NCBI GenBank assembly: GCA_913778765.1
Contig: CAJYXO010000025.1
Coordinates: forward strand, 1-64,000
Source of the DNA: an uncultured Massilia sp.
GTDB lineage: Bacteria; Pseudomonadota; Gammaproteobacteria; Burkholderiales; Burkholderiaceae_D
Direction of reading: 5' to 3'
Length of the DNA stretch: 64,000 nt
Shown: positions 9,202-18,640 of the stretch, piece by piece
Layout of the letters: each line of letters starts with the position of its first letter
Position numbering within the stretch: position 1 is the stretch's first letter
The notes under the pieces: generated by a model
Seen by the model: the letters and a program-made list of their open reading frames with translations, nothing else
What the model was told of the DNA's origin: nothing
Databases searched by the model: none
Program-made: the position numbers and the translations under genes

Positions 9202-9966
9202 TCAGCTCTTGATGCGCAGCGAGACGTCGCCGGCGACGATGGGAATGCGGCCGCCGTCCGTGTCCAGCAGCAGGCGGCCGGCATCGTCGACGCCGGCGGC
9301 CACGCCTTCGTGCAGCACCTCGCCGCGGTCGAGGATCACGACCGTCCGGCCCTGCCAGCCATGCAGCAGGTTCCAGCGCGCGCTGAAGGCGGCGAAGCCG
9401 GTCCGTTCGAACAGGCGCAGGGCCTCGGCCAGGCCGTCCAGGATCGCGGCCAGCAGGATGTCGCGTTCCATGCGCGCCAGCCAGGGCACGGCGGCCACCG
9501 AGCGGCCGATCTGCTGCTCGAGTTCATCCGGCATCACGAGATTCAGGCCGATGCCGATCACGGCCCAGACCGCGCCATCGGGCGCCGGCGTGGTCTCGAC
9601 CAGGATGCCGGCCAGCTTGTCGCCGTCCTTCAGCACGTCGTTCGGCCACTTCAACTGGACCGGCTGGCCGAGGCGGCCCAGGGTCTCGGCCAGCGCGGCG
9701 CCGATCGCCAGCGGCAGGCCGGTCAGGCCGTGCAGGCCGCCGCCGAATTTCCAGGCCAGCGAGAAGGTGAGCGCGTGGCCGCGGCTCGAGAGCCAGCTGC
9801 GGCCGGCGCGGCCGCGGCCCGCGGTCTGGTGCTCGGCCACCAGCAGCAGCGGGGCAGAAAGCAGGGGCGCGCGGGCCAGCAGGTCGGCGTTGGTCGAGCC
9901 GGTTTCGGCAACGACCTCGACGGCGACGCCAGCGTGCGAGAGCGACATGATCCGCTGCGCGTTCAT
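9202..9966 (-). CDS. birA: Biotin--[acetyl-CoA-carboxylase] ligase (monofunctional BirA)
   Basis: Attaches biotin to the carrier protein of acetyl-CoA carboxylase. The protein (254 residues) begins directly in the catalytic domain: GSTNADL, the biotinyl-AMP loop GRGRAGRSW, FSLAW and KWPNDVL are all present. The N-terminal helix-turn-helix of E. coli BirA is absent, so this enzyme should not act as the bio operon repressor. The start overlaps the stop of the upstream SDR gene by four bases. An internal ATG gives MSLSHAG as a possible shorter start. Confidence 0.95.
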   Translation of the reverse strand: MNAQRIMSLSHAGVAVEVVAETGSTNADLLARAPLLSAPLLLVAEHQTAGRGRAGRSWLSSRGHALTFSLAWKFGGGLHGLTGLPLAIGAALAETLGRLGQPVQLKWPNDVLKDGDKLAGILVETTPAPDGAVWAVIGIGLNLVMPDELEQQIGRSVAAVPWLARMERDILLAAILDGLAEALRLFERTGFAAFSARWNLLHGWQGRTVVILDRGEVLHEGVAAGVDDAGRLLLDTDGGRIPIVAGDVSLRIKS

Positions 9967-10766
9967 GCGGCCTCCTTGCGCGCCTTTTGCGGCGCCCGCG
10001 CGAACAGCGGGTCGAACAGGAAGTTCGGCAGCACGCGCAGGAGTTTCGCGGCGAGGCCCATCGGCCAGGGAATCGTACGGTAGGCGGCGCCGGCCTCGAT
10101 GGCGCGCACGGCCCGGGCCGCGAAGCGTTCGGCCGGCATCAGGAAGGGCATGGGGAATCGGTTCTTGCTGGTCATGGGTGTAGCGATGTAACCGGGTGCG
10201 ATCGTCACGACCCGGATGCCGTAAGGGCGCATCTCGAGGCGCAGCGACTCGGCATAGCCGTGCGCCGCCGCCTTCGAGGCGCAGTAGGCGCCGGCGCCGC
10301 GCATGCCGCGCACGCCGGCCACGCTGCCGATCGCCACCAGCCGGCGCGGGCCGGCATGCGCCTTCATCGTCGCGATGAAGGGCGCGAAGGTGGCGACGGT
10401 GGCCTGCACGTTGGTGGCGAACACGGAGGCGAACAGCGGCAGGTCTTCCGCGCGTTCCGTCAGGGTGCCGTGCGAGATGCCGGCCGAGGCGATCACGACG
10501 TCGGCGCCGCCGTGCGTGTGGATGAAATCCCGGGCCGCCCGCGCCAGGGCCTCCGCGTCGGTGACGTCGGCGGCGTAGGCGCGGTGGCGCTCGGGGTGGG
10601 GAAAGGACGCGATCAGGGCTTCGAGCGCATCGCCGCGGCGCGCCAGCAGGCCGAGCACGGCGCCCCTGGCCGCATACTCGCGCGCCAGCGCGGCGCCGAT
10701 GCCGCTGGAAGCGCCGGTAATGAACACGCGCAGGGGAGTCGAGGTGCGGCTCGCCGCAGCGCTCAT
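9963..10766 (-). CDS. SDR family oxidoreductase
   Basis: A classical short-chain dehydrogenase/reductase of 267 residues. The Rossmann dinucleotide motif TGASSGIG is near residue 18, an NAG-equivalent SAGIS follows, and the catalytic YCASK is around residue 160, so it should be an active NAD(P)H-dependent enzyme. The C-terminal FLFDPLFAR segment is hydrophobic and resembles members that act on lipids, but the substrate cannot be told. It overlaps dsbA and birA by four bases each, showing translational coupling in the minus-strand operon. Confidence 0.93.
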   Translation of the reverse strand: MSAAASRTSTPLRVFITGASSGIGAALAREYAARGAVLGLLARRGDALEALIASFPHPERHRAYAADVTDAEALARAARDFIHTHGGADVVIASAGISHGTLTERAEDLPLFASVFATNVQATVATFAPFIATMKAHAGPRRLVAIGSVAGVRGMRGAGAYCASKAAAHGYAESLRLEMRPYGIRVVTIAPGYIATPMTSKNRFPMPFLMPAERFAARAVRAIEAGAAYRTIPWPMGLAAKLLRVLPNFLFDPLFARAPQKARKEAA

Positions 10767-11440
10767 GGCCGGGCCTTGGCCACCAGGTAGTCCATCACCT
10801 GCAACGCCACCTGGCCCTGCTGGGCTTCGGTGCGCACCGCGCCGGCGGCGACGGCGGCTTCGTTGGCGTGCGAGGGCGAGGTCAGCCAGCGGCCGTCGAC
10901 GACCAGCATCGGCCAGCGGTCGATGTGGTAGGCATCCATCACCGCATCGGCGCGGCGCAGGCGCTGCTGGATGCCGAAGGAGCGGTAGGTGTCGATGAAG
11001 CGGCCGCGGTCGATGCCGTTCCTGCCGATCCAGTCGAACACCTGTTCGTCGCTGTCCAGGCGCAGGCGCTCGACGTGCATGGCGGCGAACACCTTGTCGT
11101 GGTACTGCTCCAGCAGGCCCATCGCTTCGAGGGTGAAGAACAGGCGCTGCTGCGGTGCGACCCTGGCGTCACGCGACACGTGCACGCGCTTGAACACGAT
11201 CCTGTCGCTCTGCTGCTTCACCCAGGCCTGCAGCGCCGGTTCGAAGGCGTAGCAGTGCGGGCAATAGTAGGCGAAGAATTCGATGACCTCGACCTTGCGG
11301 CCGGTGTCGGTCGGCTGCGGCGCCGGAAGGGTCAGGTACTCGACGCCGTCCTTTGGCTCGGCGGCGAACGCGCTGCCTGCCGCAGCAAGGCCGAGCAGGG
11401 CGGCGCAGGACCGGTGGAGGAAGGAACGTCGCGAGGTCAT
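10763..11440 (-). CDS. dsbA: Thiol:disulfide interchange protein DsbA, with Tat-like signal
   Basis: Periplasmic oxidase that introduces disulfide bonds into exported proteins. The active-site motif C60-P-H-C63 (FFAYYCPHCYAFEP) sits at the start of the thioredoxin fold, and the cis-proline region is WPMLVVDGRW. The protein has 225 residues, normal for the family. The signal peptide begins MTSRRSFLHR and ends GSAFA; SRRSFL fits the twin-arginine consensus, whereas most DsbA proteins use a Sec/SRP signal. It lies 22 bases after the SPOR gene and overlaps the SDR gene by four bases. Confidence 0.95.
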   Translation of the reverse strand: MTSRRSFLHRSCAALLGLAAAGSAFAAEPKDGVEYLTLPAPQPTDTGRKVEVIEFFAYYCPHCYAFEPALQAWVKQQSDRIVFKRVHVSRDARVAPQQRLFFTLEAMGLLEQYHDKVFAAMHVERLRLDSDEQVFDWIGRNGIDRGRFIDTYRSFGIQQRLRRADAVMDAYHIDRWPMLVVDGRWLTSPSHANEAAVAAGAVRTEAQQGQVALQVMDYLVAKARP

Positions 11441-11462
11441 CGGCTTATTGTCAGGGTGATGT

Positions 11463-12176
11463 TCAGCGCTGGTTGCGGACGATGGCGACGTCGACGCCGC
11501 TGTCGAGCAGCTTGGCGCGCGCCTTGTTCATCGACTCGACCTGGTTGTACGGGCCGAGGCGCACGCGGTGCAGCACGCCGCTGTCGCTGTTGCGGTCGCT
11601 GATGGCGGCCTCGAAGCCGAGCAGGGCCAGCTTGGCGCGGGTGGCTTCGGCATCCGACATCTCGCGGAAGGCGCCGGCCTGCAGGTAGTAGACGTAGTCG
11701 CCGGTGGCGGCGCCGCCTGCCGCGGCAGCTGCGGCCGGCGCCGCGCTGGCCAGCTGGTGGCTGCTCTCGCGCACCGGCGGCTGCGCTGCCGGCTGCGGCT
11801 TCGCTTCCATGTTGGCGATCGCCTGGCCCAGCGGATCGGCGGCGGCGGCCGACGTGGCCGCGGTGGCCGGCGCGGCCGGCGCGGCATCCGCCGGCCTGCT
11901 GCGCGCGGCGGCCTTTTCCGTGACTTCCTTGTTGGCGACGCGCGCGGCGTCGCGGTTGGCGTACATCGGCTTGTTCGGGTCCATCGCCTGGCCCGGCGCC
12001 GGGTCGGCCGGACGGCCGGACTTGGCGACCTTGTCGGTGAACGGCGAGGCGCCCTTGGTGATCGTCAGCGCCACCGCCACGGCGATGCCGAGGCCGACGA
12101 TCAGGCCGATGATCAGGCCGGTGAGCGTGCTGCCGCGCTGGCGCGCGAAGGCGTGGATGGTGCGGCGGCCTGCCAT
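11463..12176 (-). CDS. SPOR domain-containing protein (FtsN-like)
   Basis: The ORF track merges this gene with antisense-free read-through of the argS region; the real start is the ATG at 12176, which overlaps the argS stop (TAATG). The 237-residue product has a short cytoplasmic part rich in Arg, one membrane helix (LIIGLIVGLGIAVAVALTI), a long Ala/Pro linker and a C-terminal SPOR domain (YVYYLQAGAFREMSDAEA to the end). This architecture is that of FtsN, the septal activator of division, and an argS-adjacent FtsN-like gene is usual in betaproteobacteria. The exact FtsN assignment is inference. Confidence 0.92.
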   Translation of the reverse strand: MAGRRTIHAFARQRGSTLTGLIIGLIVGLGIAVAVALTITKGASPFTDKVAKSGRPADPAPGQAMDPNKPMYANRDAARVANKEVTEKAAARSRPADAAPAAPATAATSAAAADPLGQAIANMEAKPQPAAQPPVRESSHQLASAAPAAAAAAGGAATGDYVYYLQAGAFREMSDAEATRAKLALLGFEAAISDRNSDSGVLHRVRLGPYNQVESMNKARAKLLDSGVDVAIVRNQR

Positions 12177-13888
12177 TACATCTTCTCCGGCGCCGACACG
12201 CCGATCAGCGCCAGGCCGTTGCGCAGCACCTGGCGGGTAGCGGTCGCCAGGGCCAGGCGCGCCAGCTTCAGCGCTTCGTCGTCGTCGAGCAGCCACTTGT
12301 GGGCGAAGTAGTAGCTGTGCAGCTCGCCGGCCAGTTCGCGCAGGTAGAACGCGACCTGGTGCGGGCCGAGCTCCTGCTGGGCGCGCTGCAGCATCTCCGG
12401 GTAGGCGGCCAGCTTGGCCAGCAGGCCGGCTTCGTGCGGCTGGGTCAGCGGCGACAGGTCGACGTTCGAAAGCGAGGCCGGATCGCCGCCCCAGTTGGCC
12501 AGCGCCGAGCAGATGCGCGCGTGGGCGTACTGCACGTAGTAGACCGGGTTCTCGTCGTTGGTGGCGAGGGCGACGTCGACGTCGAACACGAACTCGGTGT
12601 CGGCCTTGCGCGAGATGAGGAAGAAGCGCACGGCGTCGCGGCCGCGGGTGATGTCGCCGTTGCCCGACCATTCGATCAGGTCGCGCACGGTCACGTAGGA
12701 ACCGGCGCGCTTCGAGATCTTGACCTCTTCGCCGTTCTTCATGACGGTGACCATCTTGTGCAGGACGTAGTCGGGGTAGCCCTTCGGGATGCCGATGTTC
12801 ACGGCCTGCAGGCCGGCGCGCACGCGGGCGATGGTGCCGTGGTGGTCGCTGCCCTGGACGTTGATGGCCTGGTCGAAGCCGCGCTTGAACTTCTGGATGT
12901 GGTAGGCGACGTCCGGCACGAAATAGGTGTAGGTGCCGTCGGACTTGCGCATCACGCGGTCCTTGTCGTCGCCGTAGTCGGTGGTCTTCAGCCACAGGGC
13001 GCCGTCCTGCTCGTAGGTCACGCCGGCATCGACCAGCGCCTGCACGGCGGCTTCCACCTTGCCGTCGCTGTACAGCGAGGATTCGAGGTAGTAGTTGTCG
13101 AACCTGACCCCGAAAGCTTGTAAATCCTGGTCCTGCTCGTTGCGCAGGTAGGTGACGGCGAAGCGGCGGATCGATTCGAGGTCGTTGGTGTCGCCGGAGC
13201 CGGTGGCCGGCTGGCCGTCGCTGGCCGAGACGGTCTTTTTCGCCAGGAAGTCGTCGGCGATGTCCTGGATGTAGTCGCCGTTGTAGGCCGATTCCGGCCA
13301 TTCCAGGTCGCCGGGACGGAAGCCGCGGGCGCGCGCCTGCACCGAGTTGGCCAGGGTCGCGATCTGGACGCCGGCGTCGTTGTAATAGAACTCGCGGGTG
13401 ACCTTGTGGCCCTGGGCTTCGAACAGCGCGGACATCGAGTCGCCCAGCGCGGCCTGGCGGCCGTGGCCGACGTGCAGCGGGCCGGTCGGGTTGGCCGACA
13501 CGAATTCGATGATCACGTGGTGGCCGTTACCGGCATCGCCACGGCCGTAGGCTTCGCCCTGCTGCAGGATGGTGCGCGCGACCGACTGCTTGGCGGCGTC
13601 GGCCAGGCGCAGGTTGATGAAGCCCGGACCGGCGATCTCGGCCGAGGCGACCAGGCCCTGGGCCTTCGGATCCGCCTGGATGGCGGCGACCAGGCGGGTG
13701 GCCAGCTCGCGCGGATTGGTCTTCAGCGGCTTGGCCAGCTGCATCGCGATGTTGCAGGCGATGTCGCCGTGGGTAGGATCGCGCGGACGTTCCAGGGCGA
13801 CATTCGGGGTGAGATCGGTGCCGGCGACGATCGGGGCCAGGGCGGCCTGGAACAGGGCAACGATGTCTTGTTTTTGTTGGGCGAGCAT
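12176..13888 (-). CDS. argS: Arginyl-tRNA synthetase
   Basis: Charges tRNA-Arg. The 570 residues match class I ArgRS length, with the N-terminal Add-1 domain, the HIGH-type motif [12 protein letters not shown] in [11 protein letters not shown], and the C-terminal DALR anticodon-binding domain ([13 protein letters not shown] onwards). The KMSKS loop is the ISKRAG variant expected of proteobacterial ArgRS. It is the first gene of a seven-gene minus-strand operon and is divergent from rsmB, with about 160 bp between them. Confidence 0.97.
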   Translation of the reverse strand: MLAQQKQDIVALFQAALAPIVAGTDLTPNVALERPRDPTHGDIACNIAMQLAKPLKTNPRELATRLVAAIQADPKAQGLVASAEIAGPGFINLRLADAAKQSVARTILQQGEAYGRGDAGNGHHVIIEFVSANPTGPLHVGHGRQAALGDSMSALFEAQGHKVTREFYYNDAGVQIATLANSVQARARGFRPGDLEWPESAYNGDYIQDIADDFLAKKTVSASDGQPATGSGDTNDLESIRRFAVTYLRNEQDQDLQAFGVRFDNYYLESSLYSDGKVEAAVQALVDAGVTYEQDGALWLKTTDYGDDKDRVMRKSDGTYTYFVPDVAYHIQKFKRGFDQAINVQGSDHHGTIARVRAGLQAVNIGIPKGYPDYVLHKMVTVMKNGEEVKISKRAGSYVTVRDLIEWSGNGDITRGRDAVRFFLISRKADTEFVFDVDVALATNDENPVYYVQYAHARICSALANWGGDPASLSNVDLSPLTQPHEAGLLAKLAAYPEMLQRAQQELGPHQVAFYLRELAGELHSYYFAHKWLLDDDEALKLARLALATATRQVLRNGLALIGVSAPEKM

Positions 13889-14046
13889 GGACTGTGGTCG
13901 AAAATGAAAGAGTCGGAAGAGCGTCTCTCATTATACTGGTTTGACGCAACGCGGAATACGCCTGGGCCGTTGCCTCAAAGCTTCGTTTAAGCCTGCGCAA
14001 CGCTTAACCGCTACAATGTGCGTCTTTATGCATTGTCCGATTCGCC

Positions 14047-15678
14047 ATGACTGAAAAGCGCCCGACGCTCACCCTCAAACCCAAGGCCAAGGCCGCATCT
14101 TCCGGCCCCGCACGGTCGCAACCGGGGCCGCAGTCCAAGGGAGGGCCGGGCAAGAACGCCGGTCCGCGCAGCGACAAGCCGCGCAGCGACAACCCGCGCG
14201 GCCCGGCGCCGCAGGGACGTCCGCCCGCCCGCCCGGTCCCGCAGTCCAGGGCGCCGTCCGCGCTGAATGAGGCGATGCGCGAGCCGGTGCGCGCGCCGGC
14301 GCAGGCGTCGCCGCGCCTGCGCCAGAGCCACGAAGTCAAGGCGCCGGTCCAGCTCGATTACCGTCCGGACCTGAAGAGCGATTCGCTGGCCTGCGCCTTG
14401 CTGGGCGCCGCCGCCGGCCTGGCCCGGGTACGTACCGGCACCGCGCTGCCGCAGGCTTTGGCCGAGGTGTTCCAGGCCTATGACGCCACGCCGCAGGCAA
14501 GGGGCGCGATGCAGGACATCGCCTACCGCGCCATGCGCCAGCTGGGCCGCAGCGAAGCCCTGCTGGCCGTGATGACGAGCAAGGCCCCGGAGCCGCCGAT
14601 GCTGGCCGGCCTGCTGTGCGCGGCGCTGGCCCTGCTGGACCCGCCGGAAGGGACCCAGCCGCCCTACGAAGCCTTTACGGTGGTCGACCAGGCGGTCGGC
14701 GCCGCGGCCGCCCACCCGGATTTCGCGCATGCCAAGGCGATGGTGAACGCGGTCCTGCGCCGCTTCCTGCGCGAGAAGGATGCTTTGCTGAACACCGTGC
14801 TGGCGCAGCCGCCGGCGCGCTGGAACTACCCGCAATGGTGGATCGACGCCGTGCGCAGCGCCTATCCGGCGCAGTGGCAGGACGTGCTCCAGGCCGGCAA
14901 CCGCCAGCCGCCGCTGACCCTGCGCGTCAACCTGCGCAAGACCAGCGTCGAGGCCTATCTGCAGACGCTGGCGGCCAGCGGCATCGAAGCGAGCCGCGTC
15001 GGTCCGAGCGCGCTGCGCCTGCTGCATGCCATGAACGTGTTCCAGATTCCCGGCTTCGAGCAGGGCCTGGTCTCGGTACAGGATGCCGGCGCCCAGCTGG
15101 CCGCGCCGCTGCTCGACCTGCGCGACGGCATGCGCGTGCTGGACGCCTGCGCGGCCCCGGGCGGCAAGAGCGGGCACATTCTGGAGACGGCCGACGTCGA
15201 CCTGACCGCGCTCGACGTCGACAGCCGCCGCCTGCTGCGGGTCGACCAGAACCTGCAGCGCCTGGGCCTCTCGGCCAGCGTGAAAGCCGGCGCCGCCGAA
15301 GACGCGGACTGGTGGGACGGCCGTCAATACGATCGCATCCTGGCCGACGTGCCGTGCACGGCGTCCGGCATCGTGCGCCGCCATCCGGACATCCGTTGGT
15401 TGCGCCGCAAGAGCGATACCCACCAACTTGCAACACTTTCCACCAAAATACTCGACAACCTTTGGCAGATGCTGCGCCCCGATGGTAAATTGCTGTTCGT
15501 GACATGTTCGCTCTGGCCGCAAGAATCGGAAGCGCAGGCCGCCGCCTTTGCGGCGCGCAATGGTGCAGTCCGCCTCGATGCGCCGGGCCAGCTTCTTCCA
15601 ACAAGCGGTGCCGGGCAGGATCATGATGGTCTGTACTATGCCCTGTTCCAGAAGGCCGGGCGTGAGACTTCCCGATAA
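14047..15678 (+). CDS. rsmB: 16S rRNA (cytosine-967-C5)-methyltransferase RsmB, extended N-terminus
   Basis: Methylates C967 of 16S rRNA. After a 95-residue basic, Pro/Arg/Ser-rich extension not found in E. coli RsmB, the protein has a NusB-like RNA-binding domain (SLACALLGAAAGLAR... VNAVLRRFLRE) and a Rossmann methyltransferase domain. SAM-binding DACAAPGGKSGHILE, motif IV DVPCTASGIVRRHPD and motif VI VTCSLWPQE, with both catalytic cysteines, are intact. The extension could start later, but no strong internal start was seen. Codons around 15410-15500 are less GC-rich than the rest. A gene order of rsmB, DUF4390, NtrY, NtrX is typical of betaproteobacteria. Confidence 0.94.
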   Translation: MTEKRPTLTLKPKAKAASSGPARSQPGPQSKGGPGKNAGPRSDKPRSDNPRGPAPQGRPPARPVPQSRAPSALNEAMREPVRAPAQASPRLRQSHEVKAPVQLDYRPDLKSDSLACALLGAAAGLARVRTGTALPQALAEVFQAYDATPQARGAMQDIAYRAMRQLGRSEALLAVMTSKAPEPPMLAGLLCAALALLDPPEGTQPPYEAFTVVDQAVGAAAAHPDFAHAKAMVNAVLRRFLREKDALLNTVLAQPPARWNYPQWWIDAVRSAYPAQWQDVLQAGNRQPPLTLRVNLRKTSVEAYLQTLAASGIEASRVGPSALRLLHAMNVFQIPGFEQGLVSVQDAGAQLAAPLLDLRDGMRVLDACAAPGGKSGHILETADVDLTALDVDSRRLLRVDQNLQRLGLSASVKAGAAEDADWWDGRQYDRILADVPCTASGIVRRHPDIRWLRRKSDTHQLATLSTKILDNLWQMLRPDGKLLFVTCSLWPQESEAQAAAFAARNGAVRLDAPGQLLPTSGAGQDHDGLYYALFQKAGRETSR

Positions 15679-15703
15679 CACGCTTTTTTAAGGCCTGGCT
15701 TTA

Positions 15704-16267
15704 GTGACTGCCCGATTTTTCCGCCTCATCGTCTGCCAGCTGCTGCTGGTGTTCGCATGCGCTTCGGCGGATGCGGCCGAGGGGATCGAGATCACCCGTG
15801 CCGGTATCGAAGCCTCCGACGACGGCTACCGCCTCGACGCCAATTACGCCTTCGAACTGAATCCGGGCCTCGAGCAGGCCGTGCAGCACGGTGTCGCCCT
15901 GTACTTCACCACCGAGATCGAGCTGACCCGCCCGCGCTGGTGGTGGTACGACGACAAGGCCGTGTCCACGCGGCGCACCGTGCGCCTGCATTACGATGTC
16001 CTGACCCGCCAATACACGACACTGGTGATCGGCAGTATCCAGCAAAGCTGGTCGACGCTCGACGAGGCGCTGCTGGCGATCCGGCGGCCGAGCCGCTGGA
16101 TGATCGCCAGGAAGGGCGACCTCAAGCCCGGCGAGACCTACAACGTGACCCTGCGCATGTTCATGGACCGCGAGTACCTGCAAAAACCTCTTCAAGTGGA
16201 CGCCTTCAACAACTCCGATCTGCGCCTGGCCTCGCACAAGAAGACCTTCACCTACCGGGCGGAATAA
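15704..16267 (+). CDS. DUF4390 domain-containing exported protein
   Basis: A 187-residue protein with a signal peptide (LIVCQLLLVFACASADA) and the family-like core DANYAFELNPGLEQAVQHGV, RPRWWWYDDK and LHYDVLTRQYTT. It starts at GTG 15704. DUF4390 proteins are regularly encoded directly before NtrY/NtrX-type two-component genes in betaproteobacteria, as here with three bases to the kinase gene, so a role in envelope sensing linked to that system is plausible. No biochemical activity is known to me. Confidence 0.9.
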   Translation: MTARFFRLIVCQLLLVFACASADAAEGIEITRAGIEASDDGYRLDANYAFELNPGLEQAVQHGVALYFTTEIELTRPRWWWYDDKAVSTRRTVRLHYDVLTRQYTTLVIGSIQQSWSTLDEALLAIRRPSRWMIARKGDLKPGETYNVTLRMFMDREYLQKPLQVDAFNNSDLRLASHKKTFTYRAE

Positions 16268-16270
16268 ACC

Positions 16271-18589
16271 GTGACCCAGGTCCTGCGCTACGCACTCGTC
16301 ATCGGCAGCGCGTTCGGTTCGATCCTGCTGTTCCTGCTCGCCTCGGCGTCCGACAATTCGGGCTTCTTCGAACGTAACTACTCCTGGCTGCTGGGGCTGA
16401 ACGCCGCGGTCGCCGGCATGCTGCTGATCTTCGTGATCGTCGCCCTGACGCGCCTGTACGCGCGCTACAAGGCCGGCAAGTTCGGCTCGCGCCTGATGAC
16501 GCGCCTGATGCTGATGTTCGCCGGGATCGGCATCGTGCCGGGGCTGGTGATCTTCATGGTGTCGGTGCAGTTCGTGTCGCACTCGATCGATTCCTGGTTC
16601 GACGTCAAGATCGAATCCGCGCTGGATTCCGGCCTGAACCTGGGCCGGGCGGCGCTCGACGAATCGCTGTCGGAACTGGGCGTGACCGCGAATACCGCCG
16701 CCGCCACCCTGGCCGGCCAGGACCCCGCCGGCGCGCGCGTGATCCTGACCCGCGTGGTGAGCGAGGAGACCGGCATGCAGAGCGCCGTGCTGCTGTCGGC
16801 CGAAGGCCAGGTGCTGGCCTCGGCGGCCGAGGATCCGCAGGCCGATTTGAAGCCCGACCTGCCGACCCCGCAGATGCTGACGCGCGCCGCGCTGCCGGGC
16901 GGGTATGCGCAGTCCGAAGGCAGCGCCGAGCGCGAGTTCCGCGACTTCCAGAACAACGGCGCGTCCAGCGGCCTGGACATGGCCACCGGCCTGCGCCAGC
17001 GCGTGGTGGTGGCGGTGCCGGAGCCGCCGGGCACGGCCCCGCGCTACCTGCAGCTGATGCAGGCGGTGCCGATCCACCTGGCCTCCAATGCCCAGGTGCT
17101 GCAGACCGCCTACAGCGAATACCAGAACCGCGCCTTCTCGCGCACCGGCCTGCGCAAGATGTACATCGGCACCCTCGTGCTGACCCTGCTGCTGGCGATC
17201 TTCTCGGCCATCGGCAGCGCCTTCCTCATCGCCGGCAACCTGGCGCAGCCGCTGCTGGTGCTGGCCGAAGGCACGCGCGCGGTGGCCGAGGGCGACCTGT
17301 CGCCGCGCCCGATCGTCGAGACCAACGACGAACTCGGTACATTGACCCAGTCCTTCAACGCCATGACCGGCCAGCTGTTCGAAGCCCGCAGCGCGATCGA
17401 GCGCAACCGCTCCGCGCTGGAAAGCGCCAAGGCCCACCTGGAATCGGTGCTGGCCAACATGTCGGCCGGCGTGATCGTGATGGACGGCGAGGGCGTGGTG
17501 GTGAACTCGAACGACGCCGTGCACCGGATCCTGCAGGTCGACGCCAGCGCGCTGGCCGGCCGCCCGCTCGACGCGATCGACGGCATGGAGGCGTTTGCCG
17601 GCGCCGTCACGCGCGCCTTTTCCGCCCAGAGCGCCGCGCAGAGCGCGCACTCGGCCGCAAGGCATGGACGCCGCCACGGCGACCAGCGCGCCCACTGGCA
17701 GCAGCAGATCGAGATCCCGCGCCGCGCCGGCACCAGCGACGACCACGACCTGACCCTGCTGGCGCGCGGCTCGCGCCTGCCGGTGGGGGCGGGCAGCGGC
17801 TTCATCGTGGTGTTCGACGACATCTCCGACGTGATCTCGGCCCAGCGCTCGGTGGCCTGGGGCGAGGTGGCGCGGCGCCTGGCGCACGAGATCAAGAACC
17901 CGCTGACGCCGATCCAGCTGTCGGCCGAACGCCTGCAGATGAAGCTGTCGGACAGCCTGGACCCGCAGGGCGCGGCCCTGCTGAAGAAGGGCACCGACAC
18001 CATCGTCACCCAGGTCGACGCCATGAAGCGCATGGTCGACGACTTCCGCGACTACGCCAAGGCGCCGCCGGCGGTGCTCGATCCGCTCGACCTGAACGAC
18101 CTGATCTCGCAGATCCTGAACCTGTACCTGGCCGAAGACGGCTCGGACGTCATCCATGCCGCATTGGCGCCGAACCTGCCGCGCGTGATGGGCGACGCCA
18201 CCCAGCTGCGCCAGGTGATCCACAACCTGCTGCAGAATGCCCAGGATGCATTGGCCGACGCGCCGCCGCCGAACGGCGAAGCGCCGCGCATCGACGTGGT
18301 CACCGAGGCCATCCACTACGAGGGGGCGGACCGCGCCGCCGGCACCGCGGTGCGCCTGGCGATCGTCGACAATGGCCCCGGCTTCGCCCCGAAAATCCTG
18401 TCGCGGGCCTTCGAGCCCTATGTCACATCGAAGGCCCGCGGCACCGGTCTCGGCCTGCCGATGGTCAAGAAGATCGTCGATGAACACGGCGGCCGCATCG
18501 ATGTCGCCAACCGCGCGGATGGATCTGGCGCTTCGGTATCGATTTTGCTGTTAAAGTTAGCTCCCGAGGCGAACTTGGCCGATGCGTGA
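16271..18589 (+). CDS. NtrY-type membrane sensor histidine kinase
   Basis: A 772-residue sensor kinase starting at GTG 16271. Several N-terminal membrane helices precede an extracytoplasmic region, a further helix (IGTLVLTLLLAIFSAIGSAFLIAG), a HAMP segment, a PAS domain (ESVLANMSAGVIVMDGEGVVV), the HisKA phosphoacceptor box RRLAHEIKNPLTPIQLSAER and an HATPase domain with NLLQNAQDAL, DNGPGF and GTGLGLPMV. All N, G1 and G2 boxes are intact, so it should be active. It is the NtrY class, often tied to nitrogen or redox control, but the signal here is unknown. The cognate regulator follows after about 50 bp. Confidence 0.93.
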   Translation: MTQVLRYALVIGSAFGSILLFLLASASDNSGFFERNYSWLLGLNAAVAGMLLIFVIVALTRLYARYKAGKFGSRLMTRLMLMFAGIGIVPGLVIFMVSVQFVSHSIDSWFDVKIESALDSGLNLGRAALDESLSELGVTANTAAATLAGQDPAGARVILTRVVSEETGMQSAVLLSAEGQVLASAAEDPQADLKPDLPTPQMLTRAALPGGYAQSEGSAEREFRDFQNNGASSGLDMATGLRQRVVVAVPEPPGTAPRYLQLMQAVPIHLASNAQVLQTAYSEYQNRAFSRTGLRKMYIGTLVLTLLLAIFSAIGSAFLIAGNLAQPLLVLAEGTRAVAEGDLSPRPIVETNDELGTLTQSFNAMTGQLFEARSAIERNRSALESAKAHLESVLANMSAGVIVMDGEGVVVNSNDAVHRILQVDASALAGRPLDAIDGMEAFAGAVTRAFSAQSAAQSAHSAARHGRRHGDQRAHWQQQIEIPRRAGTSDDHDLTLLARGSRLPVGAGSGFIVVFDDISDVISAQRSVAWGEVARRLAHEIKNPLTPIQLSAERLQMKLSDSLDPQGAALLKKGTDTIVTQVDAMKRMVDDFRDYAKAPPAVLDPLDLNDLISQILNLYLAEDGSDVIHAALAPNLPRVMGDATQLRQVIHNLLQNAQDALADAPPPNGEAPRIDVVTEAIHYEGADRAAGTAVRLAIVDNGPGFAPKILSRAFEPYVTSKARGTGLGLPMVKKIVDEHGGRIDVANRADGSGASVSILLLKLAPEANLADA

Positions 18590-18640
18590 ATCGCGCTTAG
18601 AATCTGAACTGTGAGGGTCAGACAGGAAGGCAAGAACAAG

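Noticed and set aside
13104-13111. CTGACCCC inside argS, similar to the repeat core
   Set aside because: A single half-site in coding DNA without a partner; chance match.
11463-13301. 612-residue ORF that appears to fuse the SPOR protein to an N-terminal domain
   Set aside because: The N-terminal 375 residues are a frame-shifted reading of argS, which is intact; the true SPOR start is ATG 12176.
15701-18487. 928-residue antisense ORF opposite the NtrY kinase
   Set aside because: No domain, composition of an antisense shadow; the kinase on the plus strand has all motifs.
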